DNA from: Roseovarius sp.
GTDB lineage: Bacteria > Pseudomonadota > Alphaproteobacteria > Rhodobacterales > Rhodobacteraceae
DNA: 64,000 nt
NCBI GenBank assembly: GCA_029212365.1
Contig: JARGOC010000001.1
Span: 1-64,000, forward strand
Reading direction: 5' to 3'
Part shown: one piece after another, positions 1-8,791 of the stretch
How positions within the stretch are numbered: the first letter of the stretch is position 1
Layout: each line of letters opens with the position of its first letter
Program-made: the position numbers and the translations under genes
Notes under the pieces: generated by a model
The model's database searches: none
What the model was told of the DNA's origin: nothing
The model's input: the letters and a program-made list of their open reading frames with translations, nothing else

Positions 1-55
1 AGACATGGCTGCGTAACTAAGACAAATCAGCCTCCGGCAAACCCGGCGCGGTTCA
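1..55 (-). mobile_element. Terminus of a second insertion sequence, running off the window
   Basis: Read on the minus strand, the sequence starting at 55 begins TGAACCGCGCCGGGTTTGCC and continues to the window edge. It starts with TG and has the GC-rich look of an IS3-type terminal repeat. It directly follows the point where the orfB reading frame of the neighbouring IS3 element breaks, and the orfB stop codon (53-55) lies inside this terminus. I read it as the end of another IS that inserted into or recombined with the first. The body of that element is outside the window, so family and orientation are inferred. Confidence 0.5.
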
Positions 56-373
56 ATAGACTGACGATTCAGAGATAAAGTACCGTTTCTCATCGGTGTA
101 TTTGACCGCCAGCTCCCGTGTCGATAGCGCTTCATGTTCCAGCGCGAACGCAACGAGATCATCGCGTCGTTCGTCAGGGATGCGGTTCCAGATGGACTTA
201 GGTCTTGATGAGCGATCTGCCAATGCATCAAACCCACCTTCGACGTACCGGTCGTACCACCGGTAAAACGTGGTGCGCGGGATGCCAAGCATATCGAGGG
301 TCTGCTTGGTGGGCAGGTGCGATCCCTCAACAGTGCGGATGATCTCCAGCTTCTCAGACGCAGGGTATCTCAT
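53..373 (-). pseudogene. IS3-family transposase orfB, N-terminal fragment
   Basis: This 106-residue fragment contains the helix-turn-helix part of an IS3 orfB (motif around TFYRWYDRYVEGGFDAL, residues 36-52). It ends at SESSVY, exactly where intact relatives continue into the DDE integrase domain. The stop codon is supplied by a foreign IS terminus. The catalytic domain is absent, so the product cannot transpose DNA. Its start overlaps the orfA stop by 4 nt (ATGA at 370-373), the usual coupling or frameshift zone of this family. At best it could still bind DNA. Confidence 0.8.
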
Positions 374-829
374 TCCTCGAACTCCCCAACCCCGGTCATG
401 CTTTTTTTGAGCAGGCGGTTCTCAAGGGTCAGATCTGCTACGCATTCCTTCAAAGCCAAAGACTCTGAGCGCAATTCCTTCACTTCCGGTGATGTGGCCT
501 GACGTGCCGTATCACCCGACAGGCGACGTTTGCCAGCCTCAAGGAATTCTTTCGACCACGAGTAATACAGGCTCTCCGCAATGCCTTCACGACGACACAG
601 CACTGAGATGCTTTCCTCGCCTCGCAGGCCCGCAAGTACAATCCGGATCTTCTCTTCAGCCGAATACGTCTGGCGCGTCTTGCGGCGGATGTTCTTGACC
701 ACCTTGTCGGCGGCGTCCTTCGATGTCTTTGGCTTCCGTGTCATCTCGATCTCCTAATCGATACGACGAACCAGAAATCCTCCGTTATTCAAATCCTCAA
801 ATCTGTCCCACAGGTGCTCAAGTCAGACA
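56..829 (-). mobile_element. Truncated IS3-family insertion sequence
   Basis: The element carries orfA and the first part of orfB on the minus strand. Its outer end is probably at 829, where the minus strand reads TGTCTGACTTGAGCACCTG, a TG-starting terminus about 85 nt upstream of orfA. The other end and the whole DDE integrase domain are missing, because the frame stops at the junction with a second IS terminus at 55. The copy cannot encode its own full transposase. I could not identify a target-site duplication next to 829. Confidence 0.7.
370..744 (-). CDS. IS3-family transposase orfA
   Basis: A 124-residue basic protein with a helix-turn-helix (about residues 25-70, including SVLCRREGIAESLYYSWSKE) and a C-terminal helical stretch rich in Leu and Glu (about 88-115). 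This is the typical IS3 orfA layout. In the family it binds the terminal repeats and is joined to orfB by programmed frameshifting or coupling to form the transposase. The frame is intact, but the partner orfB is truncated, so the element is not autonomous. The ATG at 744 follows an AGGAGATCGAG ribosome-binding site. Confidence 0.85.
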   Translation of the reverse strand: MTRKPKTSKDAADKVVKNIRRKTRQTYSAEEKIRIVLAGLRGEESISVLCRREGIAESLYYSWSKEFLEAGKRRLSGDTARQATSPEVKELRSESLALKECVADLTLENRLLKKSMTGVGEFEE

Positions 830-1060
830 TGTTACGATGTGTGCTGCCGGCGGCATGGCCCCGGCCATCATCATCGAACGTGTATAAATGATAGGGCGAT
901 TTGGGCTGCTGCGCAAGAATCGGCGGTACCCCCCTCGCTTTCCGCTGGCCCTTGTCATTGTGAGGTGGTCCAGAAAACTTCCACTTGCCCGATTGCACTG
1001 CACCACGCTCTGACCGCTTTATGCCTATGCATTGGGTCACGGTGAGTGGCCTAGGGCTGC
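830..1060. other. Unassigned DNA between IS terminus and DMT transporter
   Basis: Short reading frames exist on both strands but none has a convincing ribosome-binding site or a recognisable domain. A minus-strand stretch near 900-1000 reads somewhat like a protein (a GKWKFSGPP-type segment) and may be a relic of the gene disrupted by the IS. I see no promoter or RNA gene. Confidence 0.4.
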
Positions 1061-1984
1061 CTACCCTTGCGGCGTCTTCAACGCCCGCGCTTGCCCGCGT
1101 TTCAGACCCAAGTGATGTTCGCGCCAGATAATCAGAATACCCGCCAGAATGACCAGCGCCGCGCCAGCCAGCATCGTCCCTGTCGGCGTTTCATCAAACA
1201 CCAGATACCCAATCGCCAAAGCAAACAGCATCGACGCATAATCAAACGGTGCCACCACAGATGCATCGGCAAACCGATAAGCCGAGGTCAGAAATATCTG
1301 CGCTGTCCCACCAATCAGACCGGCGAGGATCAGGCAAATCACTTCCCACGCCTCGGGCACGACCCAGCCAAATGGCAAGGTCAACAGCGCCAACAATGAT
1401 GAGGTCAGCGAGAAATAAAACACAATCGCACTGGTCTGTTCGGTGGCCACCAGCTTGCGAATATAGATTTGCGCCAAGGCCGCGCACATCGCCCCTGACA
1501 AAACCAGAATAGCCCCCATCGCCTGTGCCGTTTCCACCGTTTGACCGCTGAATGCTGTCAGCCGGGGTGAGAGCACGATCAGAACCCCGACCAGGCCCAG
1601 CGCCACGGCACTGACCCGATAAAGGCCCACCTGTTCATTCAAAAACATCGCAGCAAATACAACCGTCAGCAAAGGCGCGGCATAGCCCAGCGCCGTCACT
1701 TCGGGCAAGGGCAACATGCCAAGGCCGGCAAAGCCCAGCCCCATTGCCACTGTCCCCACAAATCCGCGCCAAAAATGCCCCATGGGTGATGCCACCTTCA
1801 GGCCAGTGCGCAAATCCCCACGCCACGCCAGCCATCCCAGGATCACCGGAATGGCGAAAAGGGATCTGAAAAACACGGCCTGTCCGGGTGGGACGTGATC
1901 TGCTGCCGCTTTAATCAGGGATGCCATCACGATAAACAACACCACCGCACACAGCTTTAGGGCAATGCCTTTGATTGGTTGCAT
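1061..1984 (-). CDS. DMT-superfamily (EamA) transporter
   Basis: A 307-residue inner-membrane protein with about ten hydrophobic segments arranged as two EamA repeats (roughly residues 5-140 and 150-290). This is the standard length and topology of drug/metabolite transporters. The GYAAPLLTVVFAAMFLNEQ segment at the end of the first repeat, with its Glu before the last helix of the half, is typical. Family members export or exchange amino acids, nucleosides or other small metabolites, and the substrate cannot be told from sequence. It is flanked by IS debris upstream of nothing it could share an operon with, so it is probably a single gene. The C-terminus is short, basic and presumably cytoplasmic. 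Confidence 0.85.
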   Translation of the reverse strand: MQPIKGIALKLCAVVLFIVMASLIKAAADHVPPGQAVFFRSLFAIPVILGWLAWRGDLRTGLKVASPMGHFWRGFVGTVAMGLGFAGLGMLPLPEVTALGYAAPLLTVVFAAMFLNEQVGLYRVSAVALGLVGVLIVLSPRLTAFSGQTVETAQAMGAILVLSGAMCAALAQIYIRKLVATEQTSAIVFYFSLTSSLLALLTLPFGWVVPEAWEVICLILAGLIGGTAQIFLTSAYRFADASVVAPFDYASMLFALAIGYLVFDETPTGTMLAGAALVILAGILIIWREHHLGLKRGQARALKTPQG

Positions 1985-2124
1985 AATGCTGACAGCTTTC
2001 TGTTTGCCCCTCTACTAAAGCGTATCACCATTAACCTGAGACAGGTCAAATGCGGAGTCTGCATAGCCGCTGCCCGACCATGCTTACTGTGCCTGAAATC
2101 GAAAAATCAGCGCCGGTGTCCACC

Positions 2125-2631
2125 CTATTGGGCGGCGTCACGTCGTGGCAACACCCAACCGGGGCGCACGAAATGGCAGGTATACCCCTGCGGGAATCGC
2201 TCCAGATAATCCTGATGCTCGGGCTCGGCTTCCCAGAAATCGCTTACCGGCTCCACCTCGGTCACCACTTTACCGGGCCACAACCCGCTGGCGTTCACAT
2301 CGGCTATCGTGTCTTCGGCAATCGTTTTTTGCTCTTCATCACCATAATAGATCGCCGAGCGATACGACATGCCCCGGTCATTGCCCTGTTGATTCATCGT
2401 GCTCGGATCATGGATCTGAAAGAAAAACTCCAACAGCTGACGAAAGCTGATTTTGGAGGCATCAAACATAATTTCGATCCCCTCGGCGTGGGTTCCGTGG
2501 TGGCGATATGTGGCATTGGGTACATCCCCGCCAGTATATCCAACACGGGTTGAAATCACGCCGGGCAGCTTGCGAACCAGATCCTGCATTCCCCAAAAGC
2601 ACCCTCCGGCCAATACGGCACGTTCTGTCAT
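2125..2631 (-). CDS. msrA: Peptide-methionine (S)-S-oxide reductase MsrA
   Basis: A 168-residue MsrA that reduces the S-epimer of methionine sulfoxide in oxidised proteins. The catalytic motif GCFWG is at residues 10-14 with nucleophile Cys11, followed by the family segments [12 protein letters not shown] and [15 protein letters not shown]. The ATG at 2631 overlaps the upstream msrB stop by 4 nt (ATGA), so the two reductases are translationally coupled and both epimers are repaired from one transcript. There is no signal peptide, which fits a cytoplasmic enzyme. The C-terminus holds no obvious resolving cysteines. Reducing power probably comes from thioredoxin, as in the family generally. Confidence 0.96.
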   Translation of the reverse strand: MTERAVLAGGCFWGMQDLVRKLPGVISTRVGYTGGDVPNATYRHHGTHAEGIEIMFDASKISFRQLLEFFFQIHDPSTMNQQGNDRGMSYRSAIYYGDEEQKTIAEDTIADVNASGLWPGKVVTEVEPVSDFWEAEPEHQDYLERFPQGYTCHFVRPGWVLPRRDAAQ

Positions 2632-3077
2632 GTCACGTCCTCCACTTGGGTCAGATAATCACCATAGCCCTGCGCGTCCATTTCATCACGGTGGATAAAC
2701 CGCAGGCTGGCCGAGTTGATACAATAGCGCAATCCACCTCTGTCTTGCGGACCATCCGGAAACACATGCCCCAGATGACTGTCACCGTGGGCTGATCGCA
2801 CTTCGGTACGCACCATCCCAAGTGTGGCATCTCGCAGTTCACTTACATGGGCAGGCTCGATCGGCTTGGTAAAGCTGGGCCAGCCACAACCGCTCTCAAA
2901 CTTGTCAGAACTTGCAAACAGCGGCTCGCCCGAAACGATGTCAACATAGAGGCCCGGTTCATGATTGTTCAGCAACGGGCCGGTACCCGGACGCTCGGTC
3001 CCGTTTTCTTGTGTCACGCGATACTCCTCAGGAGAAAGGCGGGCAATGGCATCGGGGTCTTTTGCATATTTGGTCAC
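2628..3077 (-). CDS. msrB: Peptide-methionine (R)-S-oxide reductase MsrB
   Basis: A 149-residue MsrB that reduces the R-epimer of methionine sulfoxide. I chose the GTG at 3077 because it follows a GAGGAG ribosome-binding site and gives the family N-terminus ([20 protein letters not shown]). The frame stays open about 100 codons further upstream, but that part does not look like MsrB. The catalytic cysteine is C119 in RYCINS, with a probable recycling cysteine C64 in SGCGWPSF. The paired CxxC zinc ligands of the zinc-containing MsrB class are not seen. First gene of an msrB-msrA operon. Confidence 0.95.
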   Translation of the reverse strand: MTKYAKDPDAIARLSPEEYRVTQENGTERPGTGPLLNNHEPGLYVDIVSGEPLFASSDKFESGCGWPSFTKPIEPAHVSELRDATLGMVRTEVRSAHGDSHLGHVFPDGPQDRGGLRYCINSASLRFIHRDEMDAQGYGDYLTQVEDVT

Positions 3078-3521
3078 GGGTAAAACTCCTCGGGTCAGGC
3101 CTGACTCTAGCATAAATGGGATTGCTGCGTGAATATCAAAGCTATGTTTCAGCGTGCTCACTCTCGGGTGATCAAGGGGGGGCACTGTCAAAAACCAGCG
3201 CCCCATCCAACTGTCCACATTCTTGCTGTTGCTCAGCGGCGGCCTGCTTGCCCTGGAACCCGAATGGTTGTGGAAAGTCGGTGTCGGGCACCTTTTGGTC
3301 TGGTCCGCCACCGCACAACTCTGCTCACAGGCTTTAAAAGCGCGCGATTGGCCTAGACATCTGCCCTTGAGCACCGCGTTTGGCATCCTGATGAATCTTG
3401 GATCCCTAGCCGCCCTGTCAGCGCGCGCGCAAACGGTCCGACCCGCGCGAATCCAAAGTCGTATTCTCGGACTTCAATACAAGTTGTAGCCCAGTCGCGG
3501 TCTTGATCTGGTTGCAAAATG
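3078..3521. other. Intergenic stretch upstream of msrB, no secure gene
   Basis: About 440 bases with no supported gene. On the plus strand, 3223-3489 is open and reads as a hydrophobic, membrane-like segment (for example [18 protein letters not shown]), but it has no ribosome-binding site. It could be a relic of a membrane protein gene. The minus strand is an open extension of the msrB frame with an unlikely composition. The msrBA promoter must lie here, but I cannot define -35/-10 boxes with confidence. Confidence 0.4.
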
Positions 3522-5318
3522 CTATGATTGGGTCGGAAAACGTTCCAACCGCAGGTTTGAGCGCGCAAAGCTCGTGCAGGGCAGGATCGTGTCATCGGCA
3601 TCGCTTTGTGTTGTTTGGTGGCAATCACCGCTGATCAACCGAAGCTTGCAGGTCCCGCAATGGCCGATTTCGCAGGACGATGGCAGAGTCAAACCCGCCG
3701 CCCGCAAACCCGCGAGAAGCGGCACGCCGGCGTCAACCTCGACCGGGTCCGCGCCGTCCAGAATGACCGAATGACGCTGGCCCGTGTCTTGGCCCGTGTC
3801 CGGGGTGGCAAACGTCTCTTCTCGGATCTGCGTTAGGGGAACATCGAGAGACATCAAGAGCGTCTTCATGGCCGCAACAAATGCAGCAGGGCCGCAGACC
3901 CAGACATGTCGGGCTGCGAGGTCTTCGACACCGGCCAGATCTATTTCACTGATTCGTCCTTCGGTGGCAGACCACTTGGGCACAAAGGTGTACCCCGCTA
4001 CCGCCTCTTGCCGGGCCCGAAGTGCAGCCAGATCAATCACCCGAGCAGGGGTGTGATCGGCATGAAGGTGATGCACGTCACAACCATCTGTCAACTGCGG
4101 CAGAAACGCCAAAAAGGGGGTCACGCCACTGCCCGCAGACAAAAACAAGGCGGGCGGTATGTGACGCGGCAGAACAAAGTTCCCGTGTATGCCAGTGCTC
4201 AGGATCGTGTCACCAACACAGGCCTTACGCACCATATAGTCCGATGCCCCACCCGCCCGCTGATGGCGCACGGACAGGCAGACAAGATTGCCTTCGTCGC
4301 GGATGCCAGACACCGTATAGGCGCGAGTGAGCAAGCTGCCGTCTGCTTGTGGCAGACGCAGGCTGATGAACTTACCGGGCGTTATCTCCGCCGGTTCACC
4401 ATCTTGGAAACGCCACCACAAGTGGCGCGCGGCTTCTGCGGCTGGTTCAGCGCGGATCAGGCGTAGGACCCTTTGGGCACCAAGGGCTTGCGCAGGTGGT
4501 GTGCGCGGGGAATATGTGTGCGGCTTTGCGGCCCGTGACACGTCGACCGCGTCACCACATTGGATGTCCCCTGTCCTAATCACCTCGGCATAAACCCCAA
4601 AGTGGATGCGCCCCTCGGCATCCGCGCGGTAAGTCGACAGGCTGTGCAGCGGCTCGCGGGTCAGATCGGGCCGTCCAGTTGTCGGGTCAATGGTTGTCAG
4701 AACGCAGCGGACGCAGGGTTCGGTCACCCGCAGCTGGACCTGACCGATCTGAAGGGTCTGCCAGCTGTCCTCATCAAAGGCAGGGGGGCCGTTCAGAATG
4801 ATATTGGGCCGAAAGCGGTCCATGCCGATGCGCCAGTCAAGGCGCGTGTTCACCGCGTCGAGGCTGGCGTGGTTGACGATCAACACTGGTGCAACGTCAC
4901 CAAAGCGGCCGTAGGTGACCCCACCATAAGCCCGCGCCGTGTCCAGGTTGCGCCGGACCAAACGGGCAGTCCGGCCCAGTACTTCGCTGATCCAGATGTC
5001 GGCATCGGCTCGCGCCGGATTGACCAACAGCGAGTGAGAAAAGAGCCGGGCCGATCTGGACCCCGATGCAGTCTCAAGGGTAAGCGCGGCCTGCCCCTCT
5101 GCCTGCAATACCAAACTGCCATCAGATGTCAGCGCGGATTTGATGGCCAAAAGCCGAGGAGCTTCGCGCGCGGTAATCTGATCGCCGTTGGCATCAACAG
5201 CCATCCACAGACGGTCGTCTGCGGGGCCATCCACGGTCATCCTGATCTTATGGATTTCATTCCCTGCTGCCGATTTCAGCGGATATCTGATCAGAGATTT
5301 AACCGTTGCAATACCCAT
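3522..5318 (-). CDS. MOSC domain, flavin reductase and 2Fe-2S ferredoxin fusion protein
   Basis: A 598-residue three-part protein. Residues 1-260 form a MOSC N-terminal beta-barrel plus MOSC domain (molybdenum cofactor sulfide-carrier fold) with the mARC/YcbX-like motif EPCVRCVLTTIDP. Residues about 280-500 form a ferredoxin-NADP reductase-type FAD/NAD(P)H module (RAYTVSG, SAGSGVTPFLAF). Residues about 510-598 form a plant-type 2Fe-2S domain with cysteines C549, C554, C557 and C581. It is predicted to pass electrons from NAD(P)H through FAD and Fe-S to Moco, as mARC-type reductases do for N-hydroxylated substrates. There is no signal peptide, so it is cytoplasmic. The physiological substrate is unknown. 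Confidence 0.88.
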   Translation of the reverse strand: MGIATVKSLIRYPLKSAAGNEIHKIRMTVDGPADDRLWMAVDANGDQITAREAPRLLAIKSALTSDGSLVLQAEGQAALTLETASGSRSARLFSHSLLVNPARADADIWISEVLGRTARLVRRNLDTARAYGGVTYGRFGDVAPVLIVNHASLDAVNTRLDWRIGMDRFRPNIILNGPPAFDEDSWQTLQIGQVQLRVTEPCVRCVLTTIDPTTGRPDLTREPLHSLSTYRADAEGRIHFGVYAEVIRTGDIQCGDAVDVSRAAKPHTYSPRTPPAQALGAQRVLRLIRAEPAAEAARHLWWRFQDGEPAEITPGKFISLRLPQADGSLLTRAYTVSGIRDEGNLVCLSVRHQRAGGASDYMVRKACVGDTILSTGIHGNFVLPRHIPPALFLSAGSGVTPFLAFLPQLTDGCDVHHLHADHTPARVIDLAALRARQEAVAGYTFVPKWSATEGRISEIDLAGVEDLAARHVWVCGPAAFVAAMKTLLMSLDVPLTQIREETFATPDTGQDTGQRHSVILDGADPVEVDAGVPLLAGLRAAGLTLPSSCEIGHCGTCKLRLISGDCHQTTQSDADDTILPCTSFARSNLRLERFPTQS

Positions 5319-5327
5319 AGCCGCGAC

Positions 5328-6149
5328 CTAACTGCTCATAATTTGGCTGAGCATTTGCGCTGCGTTCTTAAGGTGAGGAATGATCTTGGCCTCCAGTTCG
5401 GCATCGGTGTATTTTGAATCCGGCAAGGTGACATGCAGGGCCGCGCCGCTGTGCTGATCCCCTGGGAATTGGACCGGCGATGATATTGCCGACTCGCCGA
5501 TCAGGCATTCGCCGTCGCTACGCGCATAGCCCAAATCGCGGGCCAAATCGATCAGCTCAATCACGCGATCCGGGTCAGTGATGGTTTTGGCTGTGCGGCT
5601 TTCCATCGGGCAATTGCGGATAAGATCAATCATTGCGTCACGTGGCCAAAGTGACAGCATGGCTCGTCCCCCGGATGTGCAAAACAGCGGCAGACGGCGT
5701 CCCGGTAATGAGGCAAAATGTTGCTGCATGCCCGTGGGCCAGCGTAGCAGATAGACGATGTCAGACCCGCTCATCCGACTCAGATGCACACTTTCTCCGG
5801 TGCGTTCAGACAGCAGGGCAAGCGGTGACAAAGCGGCCTCGACCATGCGGTCCGCACGCAGAAAGGCGAACGACATGTCCATCATCTTTTCGCTCACCCG
5901 GTAGCGCCGCGTCCCGGGATCGCTGGACAGGTATCCCATCTTTTGCAGGGTATAGACCGCGCGTTGAACAGATGACCGATCCGCCCCGGTGGCGGCAGTC
6001 AACTGCCCGATGGTTTGCTCGGGCGTACCGCCGTTGAAGGCCTCCAGCACCTCCATGGCTTTGCGCACTGAGGCGTTGAACAAACGTTTGTCAATGTCAT
6101 GGACATTGTCGTCTTTAGCTTGAGAGGCGGGTCGCCCGATCTGGCTCAT
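5328..6149 (-). CDS. IclR-family transcriptional regulator
   Basis: A 273-residue regulator with an N-terminal winged helix-turn-helix (about residues 20-85; TPEQTIGQLTAATGADRSSVQRAVYTL) and a C-terminal IclR effector-binding domain (about 95-265). An extra 20-residue N-terminal extension precedes the HTH. The gene overlaps the end of the gamma-glutamyltransferase gene by 4 nt (ATGA at 6146-6149), so it is the last gene of the potABCD-ggt operon. It is the obvious candidate to control that operon through the inverted repeat at 11531-11569. The effector is probably the transported compound or its breakdown product. That link is inference. Confidence 0.93.
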   Translation of the reverse strand: MSQIGRPASQAKDDNVHDIDKRLFNASVRKAMEVLEAFNGGTPEQTIGQLTAATGADRSSVQRAVYTLQKMGYLSSDPGTRRYRVSEKMMDMSFAFLRADRMVEAALSPLALLSERTGESVHLSRMSGSDIVYLLRWPTGMQQHFASLPGRRLPLFCTSGGRAMLSLWPRDAMIDLIRNCPMESRTAKTITDPDRVIELIDLARDLGYARSDGECLIGESAISSPVQFPGDQHSGAALHVTLPDSKYTDAELEAKIIPHLKNAAQMLSQIMSS

Positions 6150-7696
6150 GACGTTTCCTTGGCTGTGACAGGGGTGGGTGCCGCCGCATCAGCCCAAGGT
6201 GAAACAGGATCCGCGCAGCCGGTTGAGCCGTCGTTTCCAACGCTCAGCACCGATGGTATCGCATAGGTCAAAGGCCAGGGCAACGCGGGGGCTATACGTG
6301 TCTCGCAACCCTTGATCTTGAGGGCTGCCAATCCTGGCGGGCAGGTCACGATGCCGGTCAGTGAACAATCGGTGCGGGGCGCATGGATCGCGTCTTCGCC
6401 ACTCATACCTCGATCAGCCAGATAGCCCACCAGATGCGCCACCGCAGAAAGGATACGCCGCCCTCCGGCGGCCCCCACGGCATGAAATGTGTCACCCGTG
6501 CGCGCGATCGTGGGTGCAATGTTCATTAGACACCGCTTGCCGGGCGCGATGGAGTTCGCCCTGCCCGGTTCAGGATCAAACCACATCATCCCGTTGTTCA
6601 GCATGATCCCCGTTTTGGGCAGCATGATGCCCGCGCCAAAGGCCGCGAGGATTGTCTGTGTGGTTGAAACAAGATTGCCGTCTGTATCACTGATCGCGAA
6701 ATGCGTGGTGCAATCAGGCGTCTTGGGTGGTTCGGGATCTCCGTCATCGCGCCAACGTTCGTCCTGCGCCTGATGTAGCGCCTGCGCCATAGCTGCATGC
6801 CAATCCGTGCCCTTGCTTTGCTCTGACAACTCCAGCGTTCGGGCCAACGTCTTACCTGCTGACAAACCCGGCGCAAGGAACACCTCTGCTCCACTGTAGA
6901 TTGTGGATTTGGCAGGGCCAAGCGTTGCATTATATCCCTGCAGATCAGCACGGCCAAGGCTTCCGCCGATGGCGGCTGTTTCGCTTGCCAATGTCTGGGC
7001 AATGTCACCGGTGTAGAAATCCTGCCATCCAGCATGCGCCAACCGTTCAAGCGTGTCAGCCAGCGCAAGCATTTGCCATCGCGCCTGACCTGTGGCCAAT
7101 GACGCAGCACCGGGGGGGCACCCATCGCTTAGAAAGGTGCTTTGCAGGCCCGCATCCTGTAACAACCGCTCGACAAAGGTGCTGATATACAGCTGGGAAT
7201 AGTAGTCGCCCACAACACCTTCCCGCGCCAAGGCAATGGCAGGCGCAAGCAAATCAGCCCACTGCATCGTCGCCCCGAAACTGTGCAATCGTCCCATTCC
7301 CGCCACCACACCGGGCGTGGCGACCGAATGGATGCCTGTGACGTTGCGGTCCTCAATGACGTTGCGCCACGGGAACATGTCACCCGAATAGCCGTCTGTC
7401 AGGGCATAGGTCGCGGGGTCCAGTCCCTTGGGCGCGACCAACCCGAAATCAATCCCCTGCACCGTTCCCGAAGCCATATCGCGCAGCAGCAGCCCACCGC
7501 CGCCGCCAATCCCGCTCATCCAGGGTTCCAGCACGCCAAGGGCAAAGGAGGTGGCGATGGCAGCATCATATGCGTTGCCGCCATCGCCCAGTATCTCTGC
7601 GCCGATCCGGGCAGCCTGTGCATTCTGCGCCACGCAGATACCATTCCGGGAATGGAGCCCGGGCTTGCGGGTGCTGCTGCGTGCGCTGAAATTCAT
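6146..7696 (-). CDS. Gamma-glutamyltransferase-family protein, apparently cytoplasmic
   Basis: A 516-residue Ntn-hydrolase of the gamma-glutamyltranspeptidase family, which hydrolyses or transfers gamma-glutamyl groups. The autoprocessing site is before T330 in CTTHFAISD, giving a small subunit of about 187 residues. Downstream family motifs are present (GIMLNNGMMWFDPEPG, and a Gly-rich AAGGRRI segment). Unlike classic periplasmic GGT there is no signal peptide: the protein begins with a basic, non-hydrophobic stretch. It therefore probably acts inside the cell on material imported by the adjacent ABC transporter. A ribosome-binding site AAAGGA precedes the ATG at 7696. Substrate unknown; related acylases and gamma-polyglutamate hydrolases share this fold. 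Confidence 0.9.
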   Translation of the reverse strand: MNFSARSSTRKPGLHSRNGICVAQNAQAARIGAEILGDGGNAYDAAIATSFALGVLEPWMSGIGGGGGLLLRDMASGTVQGIDFGLVAPKGLDPATYALTDGYSGDMFPWRNVIEDRNVTGIHSVATPGVVAGMGRLHSFGATMQWADLLAPAIALAREGVVGDYYSQLYISTFVERLLQDAGLQSTFLSDGCPPGAASLATGQARWQMLALADTLERLAHAGWQDFYTGDIAQTLASETAAIGGSLGRADLQGYNATLGPAKSTIYSGAEVFLAPGLSAGKTLARTLELSEQSKGTDWHAAMAQALHQAQDERWRDDGDPEPPKTPDCTTHFAISDTDGNLVSTTQTILAAFGAGIMLPKTGIMLNNGMMWFDPEPGRANSIAPGKRCLMNIAPTIARTGDTFHAVGAAGGRRILSAVAHLVGYLADRGMSGEDAIHAPRTDCSLTGIVTCPPGLAALKIKGCETRIAPALPWPLTYAIPSVLSVGNDGSTGCADPVSPWADAAAPTPVTAKETS

Positions 7697-7726
7697 GAGG
7701 CTGTCCTTTCGGTCACGTGATCAGGC

Positions 7727-8770
7727 TCACTTCTTGAGCCGCGTCCAGATCTTGTTGCGCAAATCGCGTGCGGCGGGCGAACACTCGCGGCCCGGACGCA
7801 AGCGGTCCGCAAATTCCGCTGGCATGTTGACCGCAGGATCGGCTGCAATCTCGGGCTTGAGAAACTCATCCGAGCCCGAAATCGCATTCATGTAGCCGGT
7901 GAAATTGGTGATCTCGGCAACATTTTTGGGGTCCATTAGGAAGTTGATAAATATCTTTGCGTTTTCGGGATGCTCTGCCGTGCTGGGAATGGATAGGTTG
8001 TCGGCCCATTGGGTGATCCCTTCCTTGGGGTAGATATAGCGCGCAGTTTCAACGGAATTTCTGATCCGGTGTGCGGCACCATTCCAGATGTGGTGCATCG
8101 CGACTTCACCCGCCAGCACGCGGTCGATGGTACCGGATGACCCATACAGCAGCAGGTCCGGCTTCTGCTTGCTGAGCAGATCGAGGATTTGCTGACCTTC
8201 CTTTGGGTCTTCGGTACATTTGTCGAAGCCAAGGTAATATGCGGCGGCATTGAACACCTCAACTTCATCGTCCAGTGCTGCGATCTTGCCACTCAGCGGG
8301 CCGGGTTCAAAGAAAACGCTCCAGCTTTGTGGCAATTCGCCGTCCGTCTTGGCGCTGTCATAGACCAGCCCCGTCGTGCCCCACATGTAGGGTGCAGTGT
8401 AGGCGCGTCCGGGATCGAACTCAGGGTCAGCAAAGGCCGGCGCGATCTTGTCTCCATTGGGCAGGTCGGGGGAATCGAATTTCTGCAGCAAGCCCTGCTT
8501 GATCATCGTGGGCAAGATATAACCCGACGGGATGACCACATCATACCCTGTCGCCCCTGCCTGCAATTTGGCCAGTAGCGCTTCGTTGGTGTCATATATG
8601 TCCATCGTGATCGCAATGCCAGTCTCTTCGGTAAAGCGTTCCAGCAATTCATCTGGAATGTAGCCTGGCCAGAAGAACAGGTTTACCTTCTTGTCCGCTT
8701 CCTGGGCGATGGCACCTCCCACCGCGACGGCGGACAGCAATGTGGCTAAGATCAGAGTTCTGAGTTTCAC
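7727..8770 (-). CDS. PotD/PotF-like ABC transporter substrate-binding protein
   Basis: A 347-residue periplasmic binding protein of the spermidine/putrescine class. It has a Sec signal peptide (residues 1-22, cleavage after IAQ) followed by the family start VNLFFWPGYIPDELLERF and an alpha/beta bilobal fold (GYDVVIPSGY, YMWGTTGLVYD). Start is GTG at 8770 with a strong AAGGAG site. It is encoded between the permease genes and the GGT-like gene. The class binds polyamines, but many members bind other amines, amino-acid derivatives or opines, so the substrate is open. It delivers the ligand to the two permeases encoded upstream. Confidence 0.93.
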   Translation of the reverse strand: MKLRTLILATLLSAVAVGGAIAQEADKKVNLFFWPGYIPDELLERFTEETGIAITMDIYDTNEALLAKLQAGATGYDVVIPSGYILPTMIKQGLLQKFDSPDLPNGDKIAPAFADPEFDPGRAYTAPYMWGTTGLVYDSAKTDGELPQSWSVFFEPGPLSGKIAALDDEVEVFNAAAYYLGFDKCTEDPKEGQQILDLLSKQKPDLLLYGSSGTIDRVLAGEVAMHHIWNGAAHRIRNSVETARYIYPKEGITQWADNLSIPSTAEHPENAKIFINFLMDPKNVAEITNFTGYMNAISGSDEFLKPEIAADPAVNMPAEFADRLRPGRECSPAARDLRNKIWTRLKK

Positions 8771-8791
8771 GTGTCTTCTCCTTGTTGTTGG

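Noticed and set aside
2628..3386. Longer, 252-residue reading of msrB
   Set aside because: The extra about 100 residues have unlikely composition, and the GTG at 3077 has a good ribosome-binding site and family N-terminus.
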